A stretch of DNA of 64,000 bases from Anaerolineales bacterium. Lineage in GTDB: Bacteria > Chloroflexota > Anaerolineae > Aggregatilineales > UBA2796. This document shows positions 1 through 9,035 of this stretch, piece after piece. Every line of letters starts with the position of its first letter. Position 1 is the first letter of the stretch. The stretch covers positions 434,001 through 498,000 of the forward strand of contig JABTTZ010000003.1 in the NCBI GenBank assembly GCA_015075625.1, written 5' to 3'. The notes beneath the pieces are model-generated. The model did not search any database and was not told the origin of the DNA. It saw nothing but the letters and a program-made list of their open reading frames with translations. The position numbers were made by a program, and so were the translations under genes.

Positions 1-2433
1 ATTCAGGGCAGCGTTCAGAACATCGCCAATGACCGAATCGAGATCAAGCGCCCCCGAAATCTTGCGCGAGATCAGTTCAATGGTGGTCAGTTCATTTACC
101 CGCTGCTCAAGCGCCATATCCATTTGGTTGAACAACTGCGCGTTGCGGATAGCGCTGGCGGCTTGGTTCACCATCGCCTCAATCAATTGCCCTTCACCGG
201 GGGCTTGGCTGTGTTCGGTTTCATGCCCAATGAGGATCAACCCAAAAACGGTCTCCCCGCTAATCATGGGAATCAGTTGGGCGTGGTGTATTTTTGCCCG
301 CCGCAGCATCTCTACATCGTCAGCATTTTGGGGCAGCGTGATCGGTGCCGCACTGCGAATGGCTTTCATTGCCGAGGTAGAGGCGGGGGTAATCGACTCA
401 AGGGCAATTCCCCGCGCCCCAATACAGCGCAAACTGCCATCGGGGTCTATCAGTTGAAGGGAAAGCGCATTGGGAGCAGCCACTCTCGCTAAGGCATCAA
501 AAACCGTCTCGGTGACGCGGACAAGATCAAGCGAAGCGTTGAACATCCGCGAGGATTCGTATAACTGGGTAAGCTGCCCAGCCCGATTTTGGGTATCCCG
601 ATGGAGACGGGCGTTAGCAATGGCAGCCACCACCTGATTCGCCAAGGTGGACATGATCTCCAGTTCAGATTGGGTGAAGGTATGCGCCTCGGTATAGAAG
701 ACGGCGAGGAAGCCAACCCCCTGCGCACCGGTCACCAGAGGGACCGCCATCAAGCCCATGTAGCCTTCGACCTCGGCAAGGGTTCGCCAGCCGCGCCCGC
801 GTGGGTCGCTGTGAACGTTGGCTATTGCCATAGGCTCACCACGCCGAAGGAATTCTAAGGGTCCGCGCCTATCCCCGCGTGAAATCTCCCGCAGTTGGGC
901 GGTGAAATCTTCGCCCAAGCCGATGGAGTATGCCAAACGCAAGGCGGATTCCGATTCGTCATTGAGGAACACGCCAACTTTATCGGCAAAGCCGACCTCA
1001 ATAACGACATTGCAAATGCTGTGCAGCACCGTTTGAAGATCTAGCGAGGCATTGACCAACGAGGAGATATGATTTAGGAGGGCGAGTTTATCCGCCATCT
1101 CGTAAACACGGTTGTAAAGGTTCGCATTGCGCAGCGCAGCAGCGGCTTGGGTTGCCACCGTGGCGAGGACTGTTGCCCCATACTCTCCAAAGGCATTTGG
1201 ATCGGTATTGCTTTGGATCGAGATCACCCCAAAGGTTTCGTTATCCGCCCGCAGCGGGACTGCGGCAAAGCAGACCGTGCCAGAACCAAAGGGCTGCATC
1301 CCCATCTCAATCAAACGCTGGCGGACATCCTCAATGGTGCCTTGAATGAAAAGGGGCTTTCCGGTACGGATCACATATTCGGTGATCCCGTTGGTCATTT
1401 GGCGCGGTTCCCACGCTTGGCGAATACCGTTGAACATTGCCAGTGGGAAGCTAATCACATCCGTTTCATGGTCAACAAGGGCAATATAAAAGAGCGGCGC
1501 CCCAACGAGGGCGTGAATCTGTTCGTAAATCTTTTGCATCAGGTCTTCGGGGGCAAGCGTTGCCGAAAGCGCCTGACCGATGCGGTTGATCGTCGCCATT
1601 TCCTCAATGCGCTGCTCCAATTCGCGGCGGGAGCTTTCCGCTGAACGGAACAGGGCGGCAATGAGAAGGCTGCCCATCGAGAGGAGGATGAACCCCGGAA
1701 GTTGCCCATCATTCAAGCTGAGCGCTTCCAAAAGGGCGATGGGCATGGCGAATAGTTCGATCAGAAAAAAACGGAACAGCGTTTGCACAAGGCGCTGTGA
1801 CCCGCGCATCATCGGCAGTGGCGTGCAGAGCAAAATAATGGTCACATAAAGCAGCGCACGGGCAAAAAAGAGGAGAATAAACAGGCTGAAGGAACTAGGC
1901 AATAGCGTAATGGCGGGCAGTTCCCCCCCCAACCGAGCATACAGCCATCCAGCTAAAAGGGTGGACACAGCGCTTGCGCCGCCGTTAAAAAGACAAGAGA
2001 TAACCGCTTGGGAGAGGGTGTGTTGGGTAAGCGTCAGCCGTTTGCCAAGCAGCCCCCGCCCTACTTCAAACAGCGCCGCCCCAAGAAAGCACACCGTAAG
2101 AGTGGGCATCTCCCCAAAGGAAAGGAATAACGCCATCGGCGCTACATTTTGAAAGCCAGTGTAAATCCCTGCCTGTACCCGAAACGAAAGCAGCGACAAC
2201 CCAGCATACATCAGCGCATAAAAGAGAATTCCACCCACTGTAGGTCCGGTGAGCGGTAAGGATTGTTCTTTTGGAAAGAGGAGGATAGGGATTAAAACCG
2301 CCAAACCGGTAAGGAAAATTGCCATTGGGAGACGGGGAAGAATCGCCCGTGCCGCACCTTTGGCGGGTGGCGGTTCAGCCGCGAGTACAAGTTTACCCGC
2401 ATAGGTTTCGGACGGCGTGATTCGTTGTCCCAT
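1..2433 (-). CDS. Multi-GAF membrane sensor protein, C-terminus beyond window
   Basis: A single open frame runs on the minus strand from ATG at 2433 to the window edge (811 codons), so the gene is partial. The first ~270 residues are hydrophobic, with several membrane segments (for example around LPMAIFLTGLAVLIPILLF) and no recognised catalytic site. Linker helices then introduce GAF-type sensor domains at about residues 280-440, 450-610 and 620-780, each beginning with a similar phrase (INRIGQALSATL, LNHISSLVNASL, QLYESSRMFNASL). A fourth starts at the edge (IELISRKISGALDL). The family normally ends in a histidine kinase, GGDEF or phosphatase output, which would lie outside the window; the output type is therefore unknown. 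Role inferred as a membrane-anchored small-ligand or redox sensor. Confidence 0.85.
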   Translation of the reverse strand, partial: MGQRITPSETYAGKLVLAAEPPPAKGAARAILPRLPMAIFLTGLAVLIPILLFPKEQSLPLTGPTVGGILFYALMYAGLSLLSFRVQAGIYTGFQNVAPMALFLSFGEMPTLTVCFLGAALFEVGRGLLGKRLTLTQHTLSQAVISCLFNGGASAVSTLLAGWLYARLGGELPAITLLPSSFSLFILLFFARALLYVTIILLCTPLPMMRGSQRLVQTLFRFFLIELFAMPIALLEALSLNDGQLPGFILLSMGSLLIAALFRSAESSRRELEQRIEEMATINRIGQALSATLAPEDLMQKIYEQIHALVGAPLFYIALVDHETDVISFPLAMFNGIRQAWEPRQMTNGITEYVIRTGKPLFIQGTIEDVRQRLIEMGMQPFGSGTVCFAAVPLRADNETFGVISIQSNTDPNAFGEYGATVLATVATQAAAALRNANLYNRVYEMADKLALLNHISSLVNASLDLQTVLHSICNVVIEVGFADKVGVFLNDESESALRLAYSIGLGEDFTAQLREISRGDRRGPLEFLRRGEPMAIANVHSDPRGRGWRTLAEVEGYMGLMAVPLVTGAQGVGFLAVFYTEAHTFTQSELEIMSTLANQVVAAIANARLHRDTQNRAGQLTQLYESSRMFNASLDLVRVTETVFDALARVAAPNALSLQLIDPDGSLRCIGARGIALESITPASTSAMKAIRSAAPITLPQNADDVEMLRRAKIHHAQLIPMISGETVFGLILIGHETEHSQAPGEGQLIEAMVNQAASAIRNAQLFNQMDMALEQRVNELTTIELISRKISGALDLDSVIGDVLNAALN

Positions 2434-2866
2434 AGCGAATTAATTGTACATGTATCTACAGATTTTTGCTGATCGTTTTTGATTACACCAATGCATTGTC
2501 CACATTAAGCCAACCATTCTCAGTAACACACCTTAGGCAGGTGGGGTTGCTTCCCCTGTGCTTTGACAAAGAAGCAGCGCGAGGGGAAAGCCCCCTCAAA
2601 AACCGGATTTTCCCCTCTCCCGCGTAGCAGGAGAGAGGGCTAGGGGATGAGGGTTACCTTCTCAGGTGCAATAGATACAAGGATAGATACATAGCGCATT
2701 TTCAAGACGATTGTCCCTTAGGGATGGATATGCCGGCTCATCGCGCTATACTTATCGATTGGGGCAAGTTGTGGTGATCAAAGGATAAAACAACTCCGCT
2801 CGTTACTTCTTGTAAGAAAATTGGTTACCATTCAACCAGCAAGATTCCTGCACTTAAGATTGAGGC
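2434..2866. other. Intergenic region with one dispersed hairpin repeat
   Basis: About 430 bases between two divergently transcribed genes. It should hold both promoters, but I cannot assign one confidently; a TATACT at about 2746 is a possible -10 for the plus-strand gene. The middle part contains a copy of the dispersed G/C-run repeat described at 2585-2660. No coding potential was seen. Confidence 0.5.
2585..2660. repeat. Dispersed palindromic G/C-run repeat, fragment
   Basis: Contains two short stems: GGGGAAAGCCCCCTC, and CCCCTCTCC opposed to GGAGAGAGGG around a short loop, followed by the phrase CTAGGGGATGAGGG. The same phrases recur near 22.3, 48.3, 52.6, 54.3 and 57.5 kb, always between genes. 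Confidence 0.6.
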
Positions 2867-4213
2867 ATGATCGATCTACCCGCCCTGATCCGCGAACGTT
2901 TGCCCCTCGGCACAACCCACCTTCTCGAAATTCTCGCTGCGGAGGGGGAACGGATGGGGGTTGAGGTCTATATTGTTGGTGGATTTGTCCGCGATCTTCT
3001 TTGGGGAACGCCCAAACTTGATCTAGACATCCTGATCGTCGGGGATGCTCATGCCTTTGGCGATTCCTTTGCGGCACGTTTTGATGGGCAATGGCACAAG
3101 CATATCCCCTTTGGTACGGGGCGCTGGCTGCCCGGCAAAGAAACCCCACAGCGAACAGGAATTCCCCGTTCAGAACTTCCTCTTTTTTTCGATTTTGTCA
3201 TGGCGCGGCGGGAAACCTATAGCCGTCCGGCGGCGCTCCCCACCGTAGAAGGCGGCAGCCTTGCCGATGATCTGTTTCGCCGCGATTTCACCATCAACAC
3301 ACTTGCCATGCGCCTCAGCCCGCCGCCCTTTGGGGCGCTGAGCGATCCTCATGGCGGTTTGGCAGATTTCAGGGCGAAGGTGATTCGTGTCTTGCATGAT
3401 CGCAGTTTCATCGATGACCCCACGCGCTTGTTTCGAGCGGCACGCTTTATGGTGCGCCTTGATTTCACCCTTGAGCCACACACAGCGGGCTTAATTCCGC
3501 CCGCTTTGTCCGTTGTGAATGCCCTCACCTCGGCACGGATTCGCCATGAACTCGACCTCATTTTTCAGGAAGCGTTTCCTGAACGGGTAATGCATATCCT
3601 CAATCAATGGGGTGTCTTAGGCAATCTTCACAAAGGATTAGTGTTTCATGAGGAGATGGCAAATCACTTTGCCCAAGCGCGAGAGTTTGTGAAAGACCCA
3701 CCAGCGGGCATGAGTCCTCCCCCTCTTGCTGCGCTGTTGTGGGCGTTGTGGGGGAGATTCGTGGCTGATCCGGCAGCCTTTGCCGCACGCCTGGCGTTGG
3801 ATCGTCAAACGACACAGCTTTTGATGGCTGTTCACAAAGCAGTGACACTGTTTCCGGCGTTGGATGAGGCGGCGCTGACGCCGAGTGCGGTGGTTGCCCT
3901 GATTGAGTCGGTTAAGGAAGGCGTATCTGAAACTCTTTATGCGGCGATGCTCCTTCTTTCCCCTACCCCTCTTGTCAAGCGTCATGTCGTTTGCTATGCT
4001 ACACAATGGCGTTTCACCTACGCTCACCTGACGGGTGACGATCTGTTGGCAATGGGTGTCCCACGCGGACAACAGATTGGGGTCTATCTCCAACGGCTGC
4101 GGACGGCGCGTTTAGACGGTCTGCTAAAAAGCACGGACGATGCCCCCCAAGCCACAGAGGAACGCACATTGGTAAGGCAGTGGTTGGCTGAGGAAAAAAC
4201 AGACCAGTCTTAG
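2867..4213 (+). CDS. CCA tRNA nucleotidyltransferase / poly(A) polymerase family protein
   Basis: 448 residues. Class II nucleotidyltransferase of the CCA-adding/poly(A) polymerase family, which adds nucleotides to RNA 3' ends in the cytoplasm. The N-terminal catalytic head shows the phosphate-binding GGFVRDLLWG (about residues 38-47) followed by LDLDILIVG, which carries the two metal-binding aspartates. RRDFTINTLAMRL and then DPTRLFRAARF are the ATP/CTP-recognition motifs B-D. The C-terminal ~200 residues are helical and divergent. Sequence alone does not separate the CCA-adding enzyme from poly(A) polymerase, so no symbol is given. The next gene starts within a few bases of its stop, suggesting co-transcription. 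Confidence 0.9.
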   Translation: MIDLPALIRERLPLGTTHLLEILAAEGERMGVEVYIVGGFVRDLLWGTPKLDLDILIVGDAHAFGDSFAARFDGQWHKHIPFGTGRWLPGKETPQRTGIPRSELPLFFDFVMARRETYSRPAALPTVEGGSLADDLFRRDFTINTLAMRLSPPPFGALSDPHGGLADFRAKVIRVLHDRSFIDDPTRLFRAARFMVRLDFTLEPHTAGLIPPALSVVNALTSARIRHELDLIFQEAFPERVMHILNQWGVLGNLHKGLVFHEEMANHFAQAREFVKDPPAGMSPPPLAALLWALWGRFVADPAAFAARLALDRQTTQLLMAVHKAVTLFPALDEAALTPSAVVALIESVKEGVSETLYAAMLLLSPTPLVKRHVVCYATQWRFTYAHLTGDDLLAMGVPRGQQIGVYLQRLRTARLDGLLKSTDDAPQATEERTLVRQWLAEEKTDQS

Positions 4214-4226
4214 TTTGTATGACCCT

Positions 4227-4760
4227 ATGACCAGCACCACCCCACGTACTTTGAATATCCAACTTCAGATCACCTTTCGGCTTGCCGTGAAAGACGATTT
4301 GCCCAAGTTGGAATGGGGTGGGGAATACAAGCACTTCCGGCGCGTCTTTCAGCGCACCTACGAAGAACAGCTTGCCGGTGAACGGCTCATGCTCTTGGCA
4401 ATCTGCAATGATTACCCCATCGGGCAAGTCTTTATGCAGCTTGAAAGTTGGGATCGGATGTTCTGGGACTTTCGCAAACGGGGCTATTTTTACTCCGTGC
4501 GTGTCATGGAGGCATTCCGAGGGATGGGCTTAGGGACGGCAATTCTGCATGAGGCTGAGCAGGTGTTGATCGAACGGGATTACCATTCCGTCAGCATCGC
4601 CGCCGCACACACAAACACTGGCGCACGCCGTCTTTACGAACGCAATGGCTATCGTGTTGTTGCTGAAGATTCTGGGCGGTGGAGCTATGTCGATCACGAG
4701 GGACGGACACAGCAGGTGAACGAACCGTGCTGGATACTCGAAAAAACACTCCGTCCATAA
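4227..4760 (+). CDS. GNAT family N-acetyltransferase
   Basis: About 177 residues. Acetyl-CoA-dependent N-acyltransferase fold. The acetyl-CoA loop is visible as VMEAFRGMGLGTAILHEAEQ (R/Q-x-x-G-x-G/A type), followed by the typical beta6-beta7 stretch TNTGARRLYERNGYRVV. The acceptor substrate cannot be read from sequence. I chose the ATG at 4227; an in-frame TTG at 4215, two bases after the upstream stop, would add four residues and neither has a clear ribosome-binding site. It follows the nucleotidyltransferase gene almost directly and precedes a cupin gene by about 30 bases, so the three probably form one transcription unit. Confidence 0.85.
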   Translation: MTSTTPRTLNIQLQITFRLAVKDDLPKLEWGGEYKHFRRVFQRTYEEQLAGERLMLLAICNDYPIGQVFMQLESWDRMFWDFRKRGYFYSVRVMEAFRGMGLGTAILHEAEQVLIERDYHSVSIAAAHTNTGARRLYERNGYRVVAEDSGRWSYVDHEGRTQQVNEPCWILEKTLRP

Positions 4761-4792
4761 CACTTGAGACTAGGTAGAGGTAGACACTGACT

Positions 4793-5155
4793 ATGACGAT
4801 GAAACCAACGATCAGCAAAGACACCATGCGCGATGTGCGGATTGTTCGCTGGCGGGGTGGGCAGCACCCTACACAGCAGACGATCAGCGGGCAGATGGAG
4901 CGCGAAGGGTTACGCCCTTATGCGTGTGCACACGGACCGAATGCCCGCCTTCCGATTCGCAGTCACGGCTTTCACAAAGTCCTCTATTGTGTGGAAGGCG
5001 CTTTGGAGATCGTTTTCCCCGATATGGAACAGCGTTTGATCATGCGCCCCGGTGATCGCCTCGAAATCCCTCGTGGGACTCGTTATGCAGGAATCATCAG
5101 TATTCATGGCGCACGGCTTTTAGAAAGCGTCGCTGTTACTTCCCTGTTGTCCTAA
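4793..5155 (+). CDS. Cupin domain protein
   Basis: 120 residues, a single small beta-barrel of the cupin superfamily. The first cupin motif is reduced (IRSHGFHKVLYCVEGALEI), keeping two histidines, and the second reads MRPGDRLEIPRGTRYAG. Such one-domain cupins bind a metal and serve as small enzymes or ligand sensors; the ligand is not evident. It lies in the same direction as, and close behind, a GNAT gene. Confidence 0.75.
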   Translation: MTMKPTISKDTMRDVRIVRWRGGQHPTQQTISGQMEREGLRPYACAHGPNARLPIRSHGFHKVLYCVEGALEIVFPDMEQRLIMRPGDRLEIPRGTRYAGIISIHGARLLESVAVTSLLS

Positions 5156-5170
5156 CCCCCCACCTTCCTA

Positions 5171-5593
5171 ATGAACACACCTCGCCGCCCTGACGATACC
5201 GACGACACCCCGCCGGATGATCTCTCGCGGCGGGTGCTGCTCCCCAAAGCGCCGCCACCTTTCACCGTAAACAGAGGATGGCTGTTCATCGTTGCCGCGC
5301 TGATCATCCTCGCCGTTGGGCTGGTCTTGATTAACCTCAACGTCCTTCCCCCTGTGGTGATGACCTGGCTTCCCCTTGTCGTCCTCCTTCCCGCGCTTTT
5401 GATCATCCTCATTGCGGTTGCCCGCCGTAGCCCGCGTGGGGTGCTTGGTGGGGCTGCCCTTCTGGGCATTGCCCTTAGTTTGCTTTTGGCTGCGCAAGGC
5501 GTTGCCGCAGTGGGATCTACCCTCGTGGGGATTACGCTGGTCACTGTTGGGGCGGGGTTGTTCTTGCGCGGGTTGCTGCTGCGCGGGGCATAG
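5171..5593 (+). CDS. Small membrane protein, four predicted helices
   Basis: 140 residues. A polar, Asp-rich N-terminus of about 35 residues is followed by four hydrophobic segments at roughly residues 38-58, 62-84, 90-112 and 115-135, with positive residues (ARRSPRG) between helices 2 and 3. The spacing of two helix pairs recalls the LiaF-type transmembrane domain, but I see no decisive motif. It starts 16 bases after the cupin gene and may be its co-transcribed partner. Function unknown. Confidence 0.65.
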   Translation: MNTPRRPDDTDDTPPDDLSRRVLLPKAPPPFTVNRGWLFIVAALIILAVGLVLINLNVLPPVVMTWLPLVVLLPALLIILIAVARRSPRGVLGGAALLGIALSLLLAAQGVAAVGSTLVGITLVTVGAGLFLRGLLLRGA

Positions 5594-5743
5594 AATCGTA
5601 CCCCTCGGCGTCTTGTCTCAACCCCTTTCTTGTGTTCTTCTTGCACACTATCGGGTAAGGTTCATATCCTTTAACGCATCCAATAGAATACGCGAGAGAT
5701 AAAATGCGCCCTCTATTGGGTGCGCCTGTATTGGGAGGTCTGT

Positions 5744-6922
5744 GTGAGTAAAAAAGTACGTGTAGCGATCATCGGCGTGGGGAACTGTGCCTCCTCACTG
5801 GTACAGGGTGTCCATTATTACCGTGATCGGAAGGTGGGTGATTTGGTGCCCGGGTTGATGCATGTCGAACTCGGCGGCTACCACATCCGTGATATTGAAT
5901 TCTCCGCCGCCATTGATATTGACGCGGATAAAGTAGGGAAAGACCTCAGCGAGGCAATCTGGGCGGGGCAGAACAATACAGTCAAGTTCACCGATGTCCC
6001 TTTCCTCAATGTTACTGTGCAGCGCGGAACAACGCTGGACGGGTTGGGGAAATACCTCTCACAGCGCATTGATGAAGCCCCCGGTGAGCCAGTGGATTTG
6101 GTGACGCTCCTCCGCGAGACGCGCACCGATGTCGTCGTCAACTACCTACCAGTGGGAAGCGAACAAGCGACACGCCACTATGTGGAACAGATTCTAGAGG
6201 CGGGCTGCGCCTTTGTGAACTGTATCCCCGTTTTTATTGCCCGCGAACCGGAATGGCAGCAGAAATTTGCTGAGCGTCGTCTACCGCTCATTGGCGACGA
6301 CATTAAAAGTCAGGTGGGGGCAACCATCGTCCACCGCCAATTGGTGAATCTGTTCAAAGAGCGCGGCGTGATTGTCGAACGGACCAGCCAACTAAATGTC
6401 GGCGGGAACATGGACTTCTACAACATGTTGGAACGCTCCCGCTTGGAGAGCAAGAAAACAAGCAAAACGAACGCCGTCACCAGCCAACTGCCTTACGATC
6501 TGGGCGAGGAAAATGTTCATGTCGGTCCAAGCGATTACGTGGCGTGGCTGACAGATCGGAAATGGGCGCATATTCGGATTGAGGGGCGCACCTTTGGCGA
6601 TGTGCCACTTAACCTTGAACTGAAATTGGAAGTGTGGGATAGCCCCAACAGTGCCGGCGTCGTCATTGACGCTGTGCGCTGCGCCAAACTGGGCTTGGAT
6701 CGCGGCTTGTACGGCACGTTGGAAGGTCCTTCCGCCTACTTCATGAAATCACCGCCTATTCAGCACGCTGATGATCTGGCGCACGATCTGACGGAGGCTT
6801 TTATCGCTGGTGACCCGAAAGCGAACCTTGTCCAGACCGGCGACGACGTTTTTACGCTGGCGACGAATGGGGCGAATGGGCATTACCCCGCCAACGGCAA
6901 AAACAGCAACGGGCATTCCTAA
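5744..6922 (+). CDS. ino1: Inositol-3-phosphate synthase
   Basis: 392 residues from the GTG at 5744, chosen because GGGAGG lies six bases upstream. Converts glucose 6-phosphate to inositol 3-phosphate with NAD, the first step toward inositol lipids and inositol-based thiols in the cytoplasm. The NAD-binding N-terminus is [13 protein letters not shown]; the catalytic domain shows [15 protein letters not shown] and [13 protein letters not shown] followed by a lysine-rich stretch ([14 protein letters not shown]) typical of the family. The length matches the short actinobacterial/archaeal form rather than the eukaryotic one. The C-terminal ~20 residues ([18 protein letters not shown]) are a low-complexity extension. 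Start choice is quite secure; an upstream in-frame GTG at 5720 lacks a ribosome-binding site. Confidence 0.93.
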   Translation: MSKKVRVAIIGVGNCASSLVQGVHYYRDRKVGDLVPGLMHVELGGYHIRDIEFSAAIDIDADKVGKDLSEAIWAGQNNTVKFTDVPFLNVTVQRGTTLDGLGKYLSQRIDEAPGEPVDLVTLLRETRTDVVVNYLPVGSEQATRHYVEQILEAGCAFVNCIPVFIAREPEWQQKFAERRLPLIGDDIKSQVGATIVHRQLVNLFKERGVIVERTSQLNVGGNMDFYNMLERSRLESKKTSKTNAVTSQLPYDLGEENVHVGPSDYVAWLTDRKWAHIRIEGRTFGDVPLNLELKLEVWDSPNSAGVVIDAVRCAKLGLDRGLYGTLEGPSAYFMKSPPIQHADDLAHDLTEAFIAGDPKANLVQTGDDVFTLATNGANGHYPANGKNSNGHS

Positions 6923-6935
6923 TCCCGCTTAGACA

Positions 6936-6959
6936 CCCCCTTGACAGGTGTCAGGGGGG
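6936..6959. terminator. Hairpin between convergent genes, possible terminator
   Basis: CCCCCTTGAC and GTCAGGGGGG can pair around AGGT, with one G-T wobble, 13 bases after the inositol synthase stop and before the convergent sirtuin gene. No U-run follows on the plus strand, so it is only a candidate bidirectional terminator. Confidence 0.35.
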
Positions 6960-6988
6960 GCTACCTGCACGCGCATCAGATTATCAGA

Positions 6989-7771
6989 TTATTCCTCTAG
7001 CAAACGCACCAATTCGGGAAGTGCCTCTCCTGATGGAGCGCGAATCACCACATCTGCCATCGCCTCAATCTCGTCTGGGAATGGGTTGACATCAATGACC
7101 GTCGCCTTCCCCCACCGTTTCGCTGTATAGGGCAGTGAGGCGGCGGGCTGAACCATCCCCGACGTACCAACCACCAGCAACACATCACAGGTTTGTGCCA
7201 AATTCGCCGCCCGATGTAATGCCTCAGCGGGCAGGGCTTCGGTAAACCAGACAATATCGGGGCGGACATAGGCAGTTGTGCAATGCGGACAGCGGGGCGG
7301 GACTTCCGCCTGATCCCACTCGAAGGAATCAAGATCAACGGATGTGGGCGCACCCTGACAATCGGCAAAGCACTTGAATTTTGTGATATTCCCATGCAGT
7401 TCGATCACATCGGTGCTGCCTGCGGATCGGTGCAAGCCGTCTACATTTTGGGTGATCACGACGACCTTGCCAAAGAGGGATTCCATCCTGACAAGGGCGT
7501 AATGCCCCGGATTCGGGGTGACCTTTTTCAGCATATCACGACGATAGGCGTACCACTCCCAAACCAAGCGTGGATTGCGGCGGAAGGCATCTGGTGTGGC
7601 AAGCTCTTGAGGGTCGTAACGCGCCCATAAACCCTCTTGGGCGTCGCGGAAGGTTGGCACGCCCGATTCCTTCGAGACACCCGCCCCGGTGAGAACGACA
7701 ACCTGTTTTGCCCCTCGAAGTGCGTCCGCCGCCTGGCGAAGGGCATTCGCAAAATCATTGATAGGTGTCAC
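6989..7771 (-). CDS. cobB: NAD-dependent protein deacylase, Sir2 family
   Basis: 260 residues. Removes acyl groups from lysines using NAD in the cytoplasm. The Rossmann motif is VVLTGAGVSKESGVPTFRD near residue 25; the catalytic site ITQNVDGLHRSAG precedes ELHGN with the catalytic histidine. The zinc site is partly kept: FKCFADC and PPRCPHC give four cysteines. NAD-binding VVGTSGMVQPAA follows. The start is GTG at 7771, whose bases overlap the TGA stop of the upstream TyrRS gene (GTGA), so the two are probably translationally coupled. The pair of tyrosyl-tRNA synthetase and sirtuin has no obvious pathway link. Confidence 0.92.
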   Translation of the reverse strand: MTPINDFANALRQAADALRGAKQVVVLTGAGVSKESGVPTFRDAQEGLWARYDPQELATPDAFRRNPRLVWEWYAYRRDMLKKVTPNPGHYALVRMESLFGKVVVITQNVDGLHRSAGSTDVIELHGNITKFKCFADCQGAPTSVDLDSFEWDQAEVPPRCPHCTTAYVRPDIVWFTEALPAEALHRAANLAQTCDVLLVVGTSGMVQPAASLPYTAKRWGKATVIDVNPFPDEIEAMADVVIRAPSGEALPELVRLLEE

Positions 7772-8913
7772 GCCAACAGCCCCTCTAGCTCCGCCATCAT
7801 CTCGCTGTGTTCGGCAAAAATACGGCGCACCGGTTCAAGCAAGACGATCAGCGCCTCTGCCAAACCGCCCTTCAAATCCATCACATGGAGGCTGCCATCG
7901 GCATAGGCGGCTTTGAGATCATCGAGCGTTTGGTAGTGGACGTTGCCGCCGTTTTCCGGTTTCCGCTCAATGGTTAAGCCGTCTGGCTGGTTATTAAACA
8001 CGAGGTGGTGCGCCCAATCGAGGACGGGGTTGAATTCCATCCCTTCGTTGGCGGGCGGACAAAATGCCTTCCGAATCTTCTTGCGAATCTCGTCCGGTGT
8101 GTCATGAATAAAGACTGCCGAGGCGGGTTTCGATTTGCTCATTTTCATCTGGGTGCGCAGTTCGCGCAGCCGTTCTTCGTTAACGGGCCACTCTGGGGGT
8201 TTTGCCAAGCCAAGCAGCAAGTGATGGTGAATGGCTATCGGCTTCATTTTCTTGCCGCTGGCATCCGTCATGGGCGAAATCGTCAGCGCGTTTGCCACGT
8301 CACGGGCGATCACATGTGCCTTGCGCTGATCGATCCCACCTTGTGCGATGTGCGCTTCCAACATAAACACATCGGTCACTTGCATGGGCGGGTAGATCAG
8401 CTTGGCAAAATCAATCGATTCGCCCTCCGTGCGCCCCATGATGCTGATGCTGCGCACGATGCGGTTGAGCGTTGTGTTTTTGCTTACATCGACCAATGTT
8501 TCCCAGTAGCGATCATTGTGATGGTAGAACTCTGAGCCGAGGACGAATTCGAGATCGTCGGGGTTTCCCTCTAGTGCGGCGAGGCACGCCCGCAACCCAA
8601 CCTGAAAATACCCCCGCGCAATGTACTTGATCTTCTCTCGATCTCCGCCCAGTTTGTCGTTGATCCAGGTGTGCCAATCGGCAAGCAAGACGCGGCATTT
8701 CACACCGGCGTGTTGCAAATCGCGCACCTTTTGCATACACATCAGCCCCGTGCCGAGGTGAAGTTTTCCCGAAATTTCCAAGCCAATGTAGTGTTGGAGC
8801 GTCATCCCCTGATCGAGCAAAGCGGGGAGTTCCTCCGCGCCAATGACTTCCTCAAGATTGCGCGTGATCAACGCAACGCGCTCAGCAGTGGTCAAGGTCG
8901 GTGTAGCCGTCAT
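7768..8913 (-). CDS. tyrS: Tyrosyl-tRNA synthetase, archaeal/eukaryal type
   Basis: 381 residues from ATG at 8913, chosen because GGAG lies five bases upstream; in-frame ATGs at 8958 and 9003 would add residues of no recognisable homology. Charges tRNA-Tyr with tyrosine. The class I signature HIGH is present as HYIGLEISGKLHLG (41-54) and the second as KMSKSKP (257-263). The tyrosine-binding stretch YPPMQVTDVFML and the end phrase LHVMDLKGGLAEAL match the archaeal enzyme (as in Methanocaldococcus) rather than the bacterial one, and there is no C-terminal S4 RNA-binding domain. This is an unusual form for a bacterium and suggests ancient transfer. The sirtuin gene overlaps its stop. Confidence 0.92.
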   Translation of the reverse strand: MTATPTLTTAERVALITRNLEEVIGAEELPALLDQGMTLQHYIGLEISGKLHLGTGLMCMQKVRDLQHAGVKCRVLLADWHTWINDKLGGDREKIKYIARGYFQVGLRACLAALEGNPDDLEFVLGSEFYHHNDRYWETLVDVSKNTTLNRIVRSISIMGRTEGESIDFAKLIYPPMQVTDVFMLEAHIAQGGIDQRKAHVIARDVANALTISPMTDASGKKMKPIAIHHHLLLGLAKPPEWPVNEERLRELRTQMKMSKSKPASAVFIHDTPDEIRKKIRKAFCPPANEGMEFNPVLDWAHHLVFNNQPDGLTIERKPENGGNVHYQTLDDLKAAYADGSLHVMDLKGGLAEALIVLLEPVRRIFAEHSEMMAELEGLLA

Positions 8914-9035
8914 GGGGTCTCCAAGAAGTGAATCGATCTGGGCAAATAGTATGTTCATTATAGCGGGGTGGGTATAATCCTCGGTAGAGTCACTTTGCCT
9001 CACAAACGCCCCACACAGAGAACGGAAAAACCTTT

